DNA from: Bacteroidales bacterium
Lineage (GTDB): Bacteria; Bacteroidota; Bacteroidia; Bacteroidales; F082
NCBI GenBank assembly: GCA_017427985.1
Contig: JAFRRS010000024.1
Location: 62,001 to 126,000 of the forward strand
DNA length: 64,000 nucleotides
Direction of reading: 5' to 3'
Both the position numbers and the translations under genes were made by a program. The first letter of the stretch is position 1. Every line of letters begins with the position of its first letter. Shown here piece after piece: positions 51,860 to 59,743 of this stretch. The notes beneath the pieces were generated by a model that worked only from the letters and a program-made list of their open reading frames with translations, was not told where the DNA came from and ran no database searches.

Positions 51860-52952
51860 CACATTTTAACACATTATAGAACACATTTATACCTGTTTCA
51901 AGTATATCATCTTCAAAAATATATTCCGGGTTATGAAGTGGCAAATGCTCTTCGCCGCAACCTAATCCGAACAGGCAAATCGGGCACATATCAGCAAAAC
52001 GCCCGAAGTCCTCCGACCAACGGAAGGGCTCATCAAGATATTGATAATCAAGATTTAAGGACTTGGTAGCGTTTTCAACTGCGAGAAGTGCCTCATCGTT
52101 ATTCATGGTAGCAGAAAACGCCTCGTGAATGCTGCTGCTGAACTGGAAATCCTGTTTCTCGGCGACCATGGCGCAAAGCTGGACCACGTCGGCGGTGAGA
52201 TGCTGCAGTTTTTCGTTATCGTACGAACGCAAAGTGAGCCAAATCTCAGCATGAGCAGGCGACACACCGAAGGTCTCTTCGCCCAAAACAGCGTGAGTCA
52301 TCGTCATCATTGTGAGAGGTTTTTCATCACGAAGCATCTCCGCTTTCTTTCCGAAGATGTCAATCAATGCTGATAAAACGTGCTGCGGACTGTGCCCCGT
52401 CTCAGGCTGCGAGGCATGCGCCGTGACACCGTCGAAAACGAGTTTCAAGCCCAGTGAACCTGCAGCAAAGCATCCTTTTCGCAATAAAATCTTATTTTTC
52501 GCGTATCCCGGGATATTATGCAAGGCAAACGCCATGTCGGGTTTTATCTGCTCGAACTGTGTGTCAGCAATGACAGCTTTTGCCCCTTGACCGGTCTCTT
52601 CTGCCGGCTGGAAAAGCAGCACCACTTCGCCGTTTTCAGGACGTTTTTGGCTCAATTTCTGAGCTAATCCCGCCAAAATCGAAGCATGTCCGTCGTGACC
52701 GCAACGGTGCGAGCAATGACGGTCGCCTTCAGGGATATTCAGGGCATCAATGTCGCCACGAATCAGCAATCTTTTCCCTTTATTTTTCCCTTTGAAAACC
52801 ACAGCAATGCCGTTGCCTCCGATGTTTTTGACATGCACATCAGGATTCAGTTTTTCAAGAAACTCATTTAAGATGGCATTTGTCTTCACCTCTTTGCCCG
52901 AAAGCTCAGCGTTTTCGTGAAGAATGTGACGAAGTTCAATTATGTTATTCAT
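51846..52952 (-). CDS. M20-family amidohydrolase
   Basis: A 368-residue zinc hydrolase of the N-acyl-amino-acid (hippurate) amidohydrolase type. It has RGDIDAL (metal Asp), HRCGHDGHASIL, the catalytic FQPAEETGQGA, and the dimerisation lid domain in the middle (HASQPETGHSPQH). It removes an acyl group from an amino acid or short peptide. The last residues (KCVAFG-stop) are encoded by the final hairpin of array C, so the natural C-terminus has been replaced or extended by the repeat. No signal peptide. Confidence 0.92.
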   Translation of the reverse strand: MNNIIELRHILHENAELSGKEVKTNAILNEFLEKLNPDVHVKNIGGNGIAVVFKGKNKGKRLLIRGDIDALNIPEGDRHCSHRCGHDGHASILAGLAQKLSQKRPENGEVVLLFQPAEETGQGAKAVIADTQFEQIKPDMAFALHNIPGYAKNKILLRKGCFAAGSLGLKLVFDGVTAHASQPETGHSPQHVLSALIDIFGKKAEMLRDEKPLTMMTMTHAVLGEETFGVSPAHAEIWLTLRSYDNEKLQHLTADVVQLCAMVAEKQDFQFSSSIHEAFSATMNNDEALLAVENATKSLNLDYQYLDEPFRWSEDFGRFADMCPICLFGLGCGEEHLPLHNPEYIFEDDILETGINVFYNVLKCVAFG

Positions 52953-53011
52953 TTTTCTGCTTAATTGTATGAGATTCCTCGACTTCGCTCGGAATGACAG
53001 GAACCGGAATG

Positions 53012-53019
53012 CAAAAGTA
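53012..53019 (-). promoter_or_regulatory. -7 box of the M20 gene
   Basis: TACTTTTG on the minus strand, 60 nt before the ATG at 52952. The leader contains a CTTCGCTCGGAATGAC repeat piece related to 7073-7103. Confidence 0.55.
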
Positions 53020-53051
53020 AAGTTTTTTTTGAATTTTTGAATAAAAATTTC

Positions 53052-53059
53052 TATATTTG
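53052..53059 (+). promoter_or_regulatory. -7 box of the Fic gene
   Basis: TATATTTG, 19 nt before ATG 53078. A TTG inside the box (53057) opens a longer frame that cannot be the real start. Confidence 0.65.
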
Positions 53060-53077
53060 CAAGCTAATTTAAAGTAC

Positions 53078-54295
53078 ATGTCAGATCTCGATGTCAAACA
53101 GACTTATATAAACTTTGACGAGTACATCCGTCAAGGGGAGCCGTCGCAACGCGAAGCTGCGTACGCTTGGAGTACTGCTATTGGACTTCAGGCTGTTGAC
53201 GGGCTGAAGACATCGGACTATCTGAACGATTTGGCCCGTCGTAATATTGAGGGCGAAATTACCATCGATGAGGTCGGAAAGTTGCTTGACAGCTATTATG
53301 AGAGCAAGACGGTGCGTGAAAATGGTGATATTGACAAGGAAGAAGCCGACAAAGCGTCTAAAAATATTAAAAAAATTCTGTCTGTAAAGACCATAGATTT
53401 CTCAACAAAAGGATATATTTCAGTTCATCGCAGAATTTTTGAAGGTGTGATGAAACATGCAGGAAAATTGCGTGAATATGACATTTCGAAAAGAGAATGG
53501 ATCCTTGAGGGCGATACCGTTGATTATTTGAATTGGGAGGATTTGCATCGCGCTTTGGATTATGACATTGAACAAGAACGCAACTTCAGCTATAAAGGCA
53601 TCACTAACGACCAGTTGGTTGCCCACATCACTAAATTCGTCTCGGGTTTGTGGCAGATTCATCCTTTTGGAGAGGGTAATACACGTACAACAGCGGTATT
53701 TACAATTCAGTATCTGCGCTTATTGGGTTTTGATGTTGAAAACGACCTTTTTGCCAAGCATTCCTGGTATTTCCGCAATGCGTTGGTGAGAGCTAATTAC
53801 AAGAATGCCAAAAAAGGAATCGATTTCAGTCCAGTTTATTTGGAGAGATTTTTCCGTAATTTGTTATTTGGTGAACAATGGGTTTTGCGGAATCGCTATT
53901 TGCATATTCATCCTCCAAAGGAATGTAGTATACAGCCAAATTTGGCAGTACAGGACAAGTACCGAACAACCACCCCCACAAGTACCCGAACAAGTACCGA
54001 ACAAGTACCCGACAAGTACCCGACAAGTACCCGACAAGTACCCGACAAGTTACATACTAACAATCTGAATATTATAAAGTTGGTGCAATTAGTTGGTGAG
54101 CATGAAATGTCTGTAAAAGAGATGATTACATTAGTTGGACTTAAAGATCGTGAAAATTTTTTGAATGTATTCTTAACTCCTGCTATTAACGAAGGGTATA
54201 TTCGTTTGCTCCATCCCGACAAGCCCCATCATCCTCGCCAGAAGTATCTTTTGACTACAAAAGGCATCTTGCTTAATAACGACATCAAGAGTTAA
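53078..54295 (+). CDS. Fic-domain AMPylator-type protein with winged-helix end
   Basis: A 405-residue protein. The Fic domain has the catalytic loop HPFGEGNTR starting at His195, complete with the active His, acidic residue and Arg, so it should transfer AMP (or another nucleotide) to a protein. A linker of repeats (QVPDKYPTSTR) encoded by 11-bp units follows. The last 75 residues look like a winged helix (MSVKEMITLVGLKDRENFLNVFLTPAINEGYI). The ATG at 53078 was chosen over the frame start at 53057, which lies in the -7 box. No antitoxin gene is adjacent. The target is unknown. Confidence 0.92.
   Translation: MSDLDVKQTYINFDEYIRQGEPSQREAAYAWSTAIGLQAVDGLKTSDYLNDLARRNIEGEITIDEVGKLLDSYYESKTVRENGDIDKEEADKASKNIKKILSVKTIDFSTKGYISVHRRIFEGVMKHAGKLREYDISKREWILEGDTVDYLNWEDLHRALDYDIEQERNFSYKGITNDQLVAHITKFVSGLWQIHPFGEGNTRTTAVFTIQYLRLLGFDVENDLFAKHSWYFRNALVRANYKNAKKGIDFSPVYLERFFRNLLFGEQWVLRNRYLHIHPPKECSIQPNLAVQDKYRTTTPTSTRTSTEQVPDKYPTSTRQVPDKLHTNNLNIIKLVQLVGEHEMSVKEMITLVGLKDRENFLNVFLTPAINEGYIRLLHPDKPHHPRQKYLLTTKGILLNNDIKS
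53956..54052 (+). repeat. 11-bp tandem repeat in the Fic gene
   Basis: Copies of CAAGTACCCGA start at 53956, 53979, 53991 and then every 11 bp at 54002, 54013, 54024, 54035 and 54046. As 11 is not a multiple of 3, the protein reads each copy in a different frame (33 bp give one 11-residue unit). Gain or loss of one unit would put the following sequence in a frame that stops within 30 bp. Confidence 0.92.
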
Positions 54296-54359
54296 TGTGT
54301 CAGGCAGGCTCACACTAGCAATTCAATAAGTAAAGGTGGAAAAATCAAAAAACTTCACA

Positions 54360-54383
54360 CTCCAAACTTGTAACTCCAAACTT
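54360..54383. repeat. CTCCAAACTT heptamer pair
   Basis: CTCCAAACTT occurs at 54360 and 54374, 14 bp apart, just before the manA -7 box. It is the same heptamer family that is coding at 19821-19851. Confidence 0.65.
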
Positions 54384-54388
54384 TTTTG

Positions 54389-54396
54389 TATTTTTG
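54389..54396 (+). promoter_or_regulatory. -7 box of the manA operon
   Basis: TATTTTTG, 30 nt before the manA ATG. Confidence 0.65.
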
Positions 54397-54425
54397 CAGT
54401 TTGGAAAAATCTGAACTGACAAATA

Positions 54426-55415
54426 ATGAACGTACTATATCCATTGAAGTTTCAGCCCATCTATCTGGAGAAGATATGGGGCGGACAGAACGTCAAAACC
54501 TTGCTGCACAAGGACTTCGGCAAGATTCCGAACTGCGGCGAGATGTGGCTTCTGTCGGGCGTCGAAGGGCAAAACAGCGTGGTCTGCAACGGCAACTTCG
54601 AGGGCGACGAACTCAACGACCTCGTGGAGACTTTCATGGGCGACCTCGTCGGCGACAACGTTTTTGACCGTTATGGCGAGACTTTCCCTTTGTTAATCAA
54701 GGTGATAGACCCATTAACTTGGCTCTCAGTGCAGGTGCATCCCGACGATGAGATAGCACAGAAAATCGGGCTCGAAAACGGCAAGACCGAGATGTGGTAC
54801 GTGATGCACGCCGACAACGACGCCGAACTCGTATCAGGCTTCAACCGCGAGGTGACAAAAGCTGAAGTGGAGAAGCTGATTTACGATAAGAAGATTTCAG
54901 AAGTGCTTAATTATGAAAAAGTTAACGACGGCGACGTGTTTTTCATCCCGGCAAGGAGAATCCATGCTCTGGGTCCGGGCTGCATGGTGGCGGAGATTCA
55001 GCAGACCAGCGACACCACCTACCGTGTTTACGACTGGGACCGCCTCGACCAGCATGGGATGTACCGCGAGCTGCATATCCCGCAGTCGCTGTTCACGTTG
55101 AACTACAAACACGAGGACAACTACCGCACCGAGTATGACCGCGACAAGAAAGACGCGACGGTAAAGATGGTGGAATGCCCTTATTTCACTACCAATTTCA
55201 TCAATTTGGAAAATAAAATGGCGTTGGCGAAAGACTACTCCGAACTCGATTCGTTCGTGATTTTAATGAGTGTTGGCGGTAGCTTCAGCTTAAAATACGA
55301 CGGCGGCGAGGAAATCGTCAACATCGGTGAGTGCATTTTGATTCCGAATGTGATTAACAAAGTGGAAATCAAGGCGTTAGAAGATTGTAAAATATTAGAA
55401 ACGTATATTGTTTAA
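54426..55415 (+). CDS. manA: Mannose-6-phosphate isomerase, class I
   Basis: A 329-residue zinc cupin enzyme interconverting mannose 6-phosphate and fructose 6-phosphate. It has LKFQPIYLEKIWGGQ at the N-terminus, LSVQVHPDDE with zinc-binding Gln and His, KTEMWYVM (zinc Glu), and the catalytic GPGCMVAEIQQTSDTTYRVYDWDR. It supplies mannose for nucleotide sugars or lets mannose enter glycolysis. The TlpA-like gene follows after 17 nt, so these are probably cotranscribed although unrelated in role. Confidence 0.95.
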   Translation: MNVLYPLKFQPIYLEKIWGGQNVKTLLHKDFGKIPNCGEMWLLSGVEGQNSVVCNGNFEGDELNDLVETFMGDLVGDNVFDRYGETFPLLIKVIDPLTWLSVQVHPDDEIAQKIGLENGKTEMWYVMHADNDAELVSGFNREVTKAEVEKLIYDKKISEVLNYEKVNDGDVFFIPARRIHALGPGCMVAEIQQTSDTTYRVYDWDRLDQHGMYRELHIPQSLFTLNYKHEDNYRTEYDRDKKDATVKMVECPYFTTNFINLENKMALAKDYSELDSFVILMSVGGSFSLKYDGGEEIVNIGECILIPNVINKVEIKALEDCKILETYIV

Positions 55416-55432
55416 CATTTAAAATTTATATC

Positions 55433-55924
55433 ATGAAAAAATTATTGGCAACTTTACTTTTCGGATTCATGTTTTTCGGGCTGGCAGCTCAAAACTCAGA
55501 TTTACCGAATATCACTTTGAAAAACCTTGACGGCGAATCGGTTAACATCGCCGAGATAAACAACGACGGCAAGCCGTTTGTGATGACCTTCTGGGCCACA
55601 TGGTGCGGTCCGTGCGTGAAGGAACACAACGCCCTCACTGAGGTTTATGACGACTGGGTAGAGGAAACCGGCATCAAGATTTTTTCGGTGTCTATCGACG
55701 ATGCCCGCTCAACAGCAAAAATCAAACCTTTCGTTGACGGCAAGGGCTGGCCTTTCGATATTTTACTCGACGTGAACAAGGATTTGGCACGTGCAATGAA
55801 CGTCAACAACCCGCCTCACACCTTCCTTTTTGACGGCGACGGCAAAATTGTCTGGCAGCATACCGGCTATCTCGACGGCGGCGAAGAGGATCTCTATCAG
55901 GAAATTTTAAAAATCTCCAAATAG
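55433..55924 (+). CDS. TlpA-like exported thioredoxin
   Basis: A 163-residue exported redox protein: signal peptide MKKLLATLLFGFMFFGLAA, then an AhpC/TlpA thioredoxin fold with WATWCGPCVKEH and the cis-proline region NNPPHTFLFDGDG. The CGPC site indicates a periplasmic thiol-disulfide reductase or resacetin-like partner. It heads a surface group with the DUF6029 barrel and an Omp28 lipoprotein, which also has a CxxC site, suggesting a shared redox or assembly function. Confidence 0.92.
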   Translation: MKKLLATLLFGFMFFGLAAQNSDLPNITLKNLDGESVNIAEINNDGKPFVMTFWATWCGPCVKEHNALTEVYDDWVEETGIKIFSVSIDDARSTAKIKPFVDGKGWPFDILLDVNKDLARAMNVNNPPHTFLFDGDGKIVWQHTGYLDGGEEDLYQEILKISK

Positions 55925-55976
55925 TTTAAAGTTGAGAGTGTAGAGTTTAGAGTAGTATTAAAGTTGAAAGTTTAAA
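55924..55976. repeat. Heptamer repeat (GTTTAAA/GTTGAAA) up to the DUF6029 start
   Basis: GTTTAAA, GTTGAGA, GTGTAGA, GTTTAGA, a short break, then GTTGAAA and GTTTAAA run from the last base of the TlpA stop codon to two bases before the DUF6029 ATG. Same family as 8381-8408. Confidence 0.8.
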
Positions 55977-55977
55977 G

Positions 55978-57729
55978 ATGAAAAGATTAACATTATTAAT
56001 AGCTTTCGTGCTTGGCGGAATGGTGATGTATGGTCAAGGATTCTTCAACGGATCGAAGGTCAGCGGCAGCTTCCAGATTGACGGAAACTACTATTGGGAG
56101 GACAAAGGCATTGGCATCAGCAAAGAGGATATCAACGGTGAAAGCTTCGGCGCATACGGCTTCGGAAAACTCCAGTACCAACTTGGAGACTTCACTGCCG
56201 GCATGAGATTCGAGGCATACCAGACCACCCCGATGTCAGGCTTCGACACCAGAGTCAAGGGAATGGGCGTTGCCAATTTCTTTGCCACCTACGACAACGG
56301 CACTATCGGTGTGACCGTCGGCGACATCTACGACCAATTCGGTAACGGATTGATTTTCAGAAGTTACGAGGAATGGACATTAGGCTACGACAACTCGTTG
56401 AGAGGCGTCCGCGCCGTATTCCGCCCGACATTAGGCGTCACCATCAAAGGAATCTACGGGAAACAGCGTTTTTACTGGGCAAAATACGATGAAAACGTGT
56501 CGACATCAGAAGACAGAGGTCTCGTCCGCGGTATCGACGGCGAATGGGACATCAACCAAAGCATTAAAGCATGGAACATCAGCAAGTTCCACGCCACTTT
56601 AGGAGCCAGCTTCGTCAGCAAATACGAGTCCGACACAAGAATGATGGTCGGGGAATCAGAGCTGATATTGCCACAAAACGTTGCGGCATACGCGGGAAGA
56701 ATGAACCTCGGATACGGCAGATTCGGTCTCTCGGCTGAATACGCGAGAAAGATTAACGACCCGTCGGTGTTCAACAACTTCATCTACCGTGAAGGTCAGG
56801 AATTATTGGCATCCTTGTCATATTCACAGAAAGGTCTCGGCGTGGTTTTGCAGGTGAAACGTGTCGACAACATGAGTTTCAAGTCGAAACGTCTTGCCAC
56901 ACAAAACGACCTCGATCTCGGTTTCATTCCGCCTATCAACTACACTCACACACATAGCCTGCCGTCGATGTTCTCGTATGCGACACAGCCGTTGGGCGAG
57001 ATGGGAATCCAGTTCCAAGTCAACTACACCATTCCTAAAAAGACCTTCCTTGGCGGAAAATACGGCACAAAACTCGCATTCAACTACAGCCAGGTCAACG
57101 ACATAAAACGCGACTCTATCATGGTCAACGGCGTGAACACCATGAATCAGGCAGGAACTAAAGGCTACGATTCACCGTTCTTTGCAGTCGGCGACCGCAT
57201 GTTTTATCGTGACTTGAATTTCGAAATCGAGAAGAAGATAAGCACCAAATGGAATCTCACTTTGATGTACATCAACCTGTACTACGACATGGAAACCATA
57301 GAGAATCATCCAGGTGCAGAGGCTGTTGAGGCAAACATCGCCTTCGGCGAGGTCATTTACAAAATCAATAGGAAACACAGCATACGCCTTGAGTTGCAGC
57401 ACATGTGGGACAACGTGGGTCCTGACCACGAGATTGAGGCGGGACACGAAGCCTACTACACCAAACGCGGCAACTGGTTCGCATTCCTTTTGGAATACAC
57501 CATCGCGCCTAAGTGGTTCGTTTCCATTGCTGACAAATACAACTACGGCAACCCTATCGAGGACAACCGCGACCATTATTTCACAGGTTCGTTCGGTTAC
57601 ATCAAAGACCAGACACGCATCGCCATCAGCGGAGGCCGCCAGAGCGAGGGATTGGTTTGCGTTGGAGGCGTTTGCCGCACGGTGCCGGCATCAAGTGGAG
57701 TATCATTAACAATAACAACATCATTCTAA
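55978..57729 (+). CDS. DUF6029-type outer-membrane protein
   Basis: A 583-residue exported protein: signal peptide MKRLTLLIAFVLGGMVMYGQ, then many amphipathic strands (GSFQIDGNYYWEDKG, FGAYGFGKLQYQLGDFTAGM, IGVTVGDIYDQFGNGLIFR) and an aliphatic-Phe end (GVSLTITTSF), consistent with a large barrel. It matches the Bacteroidetes family DUF6029 as remembered, for which no function is established. It lies between TlpA and Omp28 in one operon. Confidence 0.82.
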   Translation: MKRLTLLIAFVLGGMVMYGQGFFNGSKVSGSFQIDGNYYWEDKGIGISKEDINGESFGAYGFGKLQYQLGDFTAGMRFEAYQTTPMSGFDTRVKGMGVANFFATYDNGTIGVTVGDIYDQFGNGLIFRSYEEWTLGYDNSLRGVRAVFRPTLGVTIKGIYGKQRFYWAKYDENVSTSEDRGLVRGIDGEWDINQSIKAWNISKFHATLGASFVSKYESDTRMMVGESELILPQNVAAYAGRMNLGYGRFGLSAEYARKINDPSVFNNFIYREGQELLASLSYSQKGLGVVLQVKRVDNMSFKSKRLATQNDLDLGFIPPINYTHTHSLPSMFSYATQPLGEMGIQFQVNYTIPKKTFLGGKYGTKLAFNYSQVNDIKRDSIMVNGVNTMNQAGTKGYDSPFFAVGDRMFYRDLNFEIEKKISTKWNLTLMYINLYYDMETIENHPGAEAVEANIAFGEVIYKINRKHSIRLELQHMWDNVGPDHEIEAGHEAYYTKRGNWFAFLLEYTIAPKWFVSIADKYNYGNPIEDNRDHYFTGSFGYIKDQTRIAISGGRQSEGLVCVGGVCRTVPASSGVSLTITTSF

Positions 57730-57733
57730 TGGA

Positions 57734-57755
57734 GAGACGCACGACCGTGCGTCTC
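57734..57755. repeat. Dispersed palindrome, copy 3
   Basis: Arms GAGACGCACGA/CCGTGCGTCTC, one central mismatch relative to copy 2. It lies in the DUF6029-Omp28 intercistronic space, four bases after a stop codon, like copy 1 after sufB. Confidence 0.85.
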
Positions 57756-57770
57756 AACAAAAATAAAAAT

Positions 57771-58619
57771 ATGAAAAGAAAAACATTTATATTGGCATTA
57801 GCGGCAATCATTTTAGGAATGATGTCGTGCGATAAACTGAAAGAACCGTATGTCATTGAACCTATTGTGGCTCAAAGCGATACCATTGCTTTGGAAGCAG
57901 CCGACACCGTCAATTTCGATGGAAAAATAGTGGTTCTTTTAGAAGACTATACTGGCGTGAAATGCAACAACTGCCCTGAAGCCGGTGCAATGGCTCTTCA
58001 GCTTCAAGAGCAAAACGAGGGACATCTCGTGGTGTTGGGCGTGCATCCGAAGTCGGCATTGCAAAACCCAGCGGGCGGTTTCCCGGATTTCAGAACAGAT
58101 GACGGCAACGAATGGAATAATTATTTCAATATCGGTGCTTATCCAAACGGTTTGATTAACCGCAGTGGCGTTCTTGGCTCGGCTGAATGGACATCGGCAG
58201 TGAATAACGTCATAGGCAGCGACGCACCAGTCAGACTCATCATTAAATCTGAGTTCGATGAAGCGACGAGAGAGCTAAAGCTAAGCATCCACTCGAAGTT
58301 CCTGCAAGATGTGGCAAGCAACGACGTGCGAATCATCACCTGTATGATGGAAGATAAAATCATCGGCAAACAAGTGACGGCTAACGGTATTGACGAGAAC
58401 TACGTGCATCGCCATGTGTTCAGAGGCACTGCCGACGGACAGACTTGGGGCAGAGCTTTGAATGATGATGGAAGCATTTCTGCGGGAAGCAACTTTATCA
58501 CAAACATGAAGTTCACATTAAGTGGCGATTACAACGCCGACGAGTTTTATATTGTGGCTTTCATCACCGACAACGAGACCAAAGAGGTTTTGATGGCGGC
58601 TGAGAAGAAGATAAAATAA
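57771..58619 (+). CDS. Omp28-family lipoprotein
   Basis: A 282-residue lipoprotein with lipobox GMMSC. It matches the Omp28 family of Porphyromonas-type outer-membrane proteins: VVLLEDYTGVKCNNCPEAG with a CxxC site in a thioredoxin-like fold, then the GAYPNGLINRSG turn and a C-terminal beta domain (FIVAFITDNETKEVL-like). The frame is open to 57657, but that part overlaps DUF6029 and the palindrome; ATG 57771 begins the signal peptide. It is last in the manA operon. Confidence 0.9.
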   Translation: MKRKTFILALAAIILGMMSCDKLKEPYVIEPIVAQSDTIALEAADTVNFDGKIVVLLEDYTGVKCNNCPEAGAMALQLQEQNEGHLVVLGVHPKSALQNPAGGFPDFRTDDGNEWNNYFNIGAYPNGLINRSGVLGSAEWTSAVNNVIGSDAPVRLIIKSEFDEATRELKLSIHSKFLQDVASNDVRIITCMMEDKIIGKQVTANGIDENYVHRHVFRGTADGQTWGRALNDDGSISAGSNFITNMKFTLSGDYNADEFYIVAFITDNETKEVLMAAEKKIK

Positions 58620-58644
58620 AAAAGGAGGCCTTTTGACCTCCTTT
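58610..58644 (-). terminator. Terminator of tRNA-fMet
   Basis: An 8-bp stem AAAGGAGG/CCTCCTTT (58621-58644). On the minus strand it runs into TTTTTTATTTTATC over the end of the Omp28 gene, so it fits the tRNA; on the plus strand the T-tract is poor. Confidence 0.75.
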
Positions 58645-58646
58645 AG

Positions 58647-58720
<74 letters not shown>

Positions 58721-58736
58721 TCGTGATTTGAGGGTG

Positions 58737-58744
58737 CAAAATTA
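58737..58744 (-). promoter_or_regulatory. -7 box of tRNA-fMet
   Basis: TAATTTTG on the minus strand, 17 nt upstream of the tRNA. Confidence 0.65.
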
Positions 58745-58803
58745 CAACATTTTTGCTCTCGTGTCAAGGGTTTTTTGAAAAAAATTTGAAATATTCTAAA
58801 AAT

Positions 58804-59685
58804 ATGGATCATAAAGCAGGTTACGTCAACATAATTGGCAAGCCAAACGTCGGAAAATCAACGCTTATGAACGACTTGGTGGGCGAAAAGATAAGCATCA
58901 TCACGTCGAAAGCACAGACGACAAGACACCGTATTTTGGGCATCGTCAACGGCGACGACTTCCAAATCGTGTTCTCCGACACGCCGGGAATCATCAAAAA
59001 TCCCGCCTACAAGATGCACGAAATCATGAATCAGTACATCAATGTGGCGTTTATCGACGCCGACTTGATACTGTACGTGGTCGACATCACCGACAAGAAA
59101 ATCGACGAAGACACGGTGGAACGCATCAAGAAAATGGAGGTTCCGGTGTTCGTTTTGTTGAATAAAATCGACCTCTCGAACCAGGAAGACGTTGAGAAAG
59201 CCGTCGAATTTTGGAAAAACGCGCTTCCGGCAGCCACAGTGTTCCCTATCTCGGCAATGCATCAGGCAAACATCCAGTTCGTGTTTGAAAGCATCATCGA
59301 GAAACTGCCGGTTTGTCCGCCTTATTTCCCGAAAGACGAGCTCACCGACCGCTCGATGCGTTTCTTTGTGACGGAAATCATCCGTGAGAAAATCCTGTTG
59401 AATTATCAGCAGGAGATTCCGTACAGCGTTGAAGTTGTGGTTGACGCCTACGAAGAGAGTCAGAAGCTTATCAACATCAAGGCAACGATTTTCGCTTCAC
59501 GCGAGTCGCAGAAGGCAATATTAATAGGTAAGGGCGGTGCCGCCATCAAGAAAGTGGGAATCCAGTCACGTGCCGACATCGAGGAATTCACCGGAAAGAA
59601 GATTTTCCTGGATTTGAGAGTGAAAGTCGATAAGGATTGGCGGGATAATGAAGAAGAATTAAAACATTTTGGATACGAAGCCTAA
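58804..59685 (+). CDS. era: GTPase Era
   Basis: A 293-residue GTPase needed for 16S rRNA processing and small-subunit assembly. G1 is GKPNVGKST, G3 SDTPG, G4 LNKID; a C-terminal KH domain has LIGKGGAAIKKVG. The frame opens at 58753, but ATG 58804 gives the family start (MDHKAGYVNIIGKPNVG) and was chosen. It lies 58 nt upstream of der; the pair and hslR form a ribosome-assembly operon. Confidence 0.96.
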   Translation: MDHKAGYVNIIGKPNVGKSTLMNDLVGEKISIITSKAQTTRHRILGIVNGDDFQIVFSDTPGIIKNPAYKMHEIMNQYINVAFIDADLILYVVDITDKKIDEDTVERIKKMEVPVFVLLNKIDLSNQEDVEKAVEFWKNALPAATVFPISAMHQANIQFVFESIIEKLPVCPPYFPKDELTDRSMRFFVTEIIREKILLNYQQEIPYSVEVVVDAYEESQKLINIKATIFASRESQKAILIGKGGAAIKKVGIQSRADIEEFTGKKIFLDLRVKVDKDWRDNEEELKHFGYEA

Positions 59686-59692
59686 CCCGTAG

Positions 59693-59716
59693 GGCGCAAG
59701 GTATGCCTTATGCCAA
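59693..59716. repeat. Hairpin repeat GGCGCAAGG...CCTTATGCC
   Basis: A 9-bp imperfect inverted repeat around TATG, in the era-der gap. It fits the general pattern of short palindromes placed between genes of one operon. Confidence 0.55.
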
Positions 59717-59743
59717 TAAAATGAATGAAAAAAATATAGAATT

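Noticed and set aside
53057..53077. TTG start of the Fic gene at 53057
   Set aside because: The TTG is part of the -7 box TATATTTG, so it is not transcribed.
53956..54052. CRISPR-like array in the repeat of the Fic gene
   Set aside because: 11-bp units without spacers; it is a simple tandem repeat in a coding region. No CRISPR array or cas gene was seen in the window.
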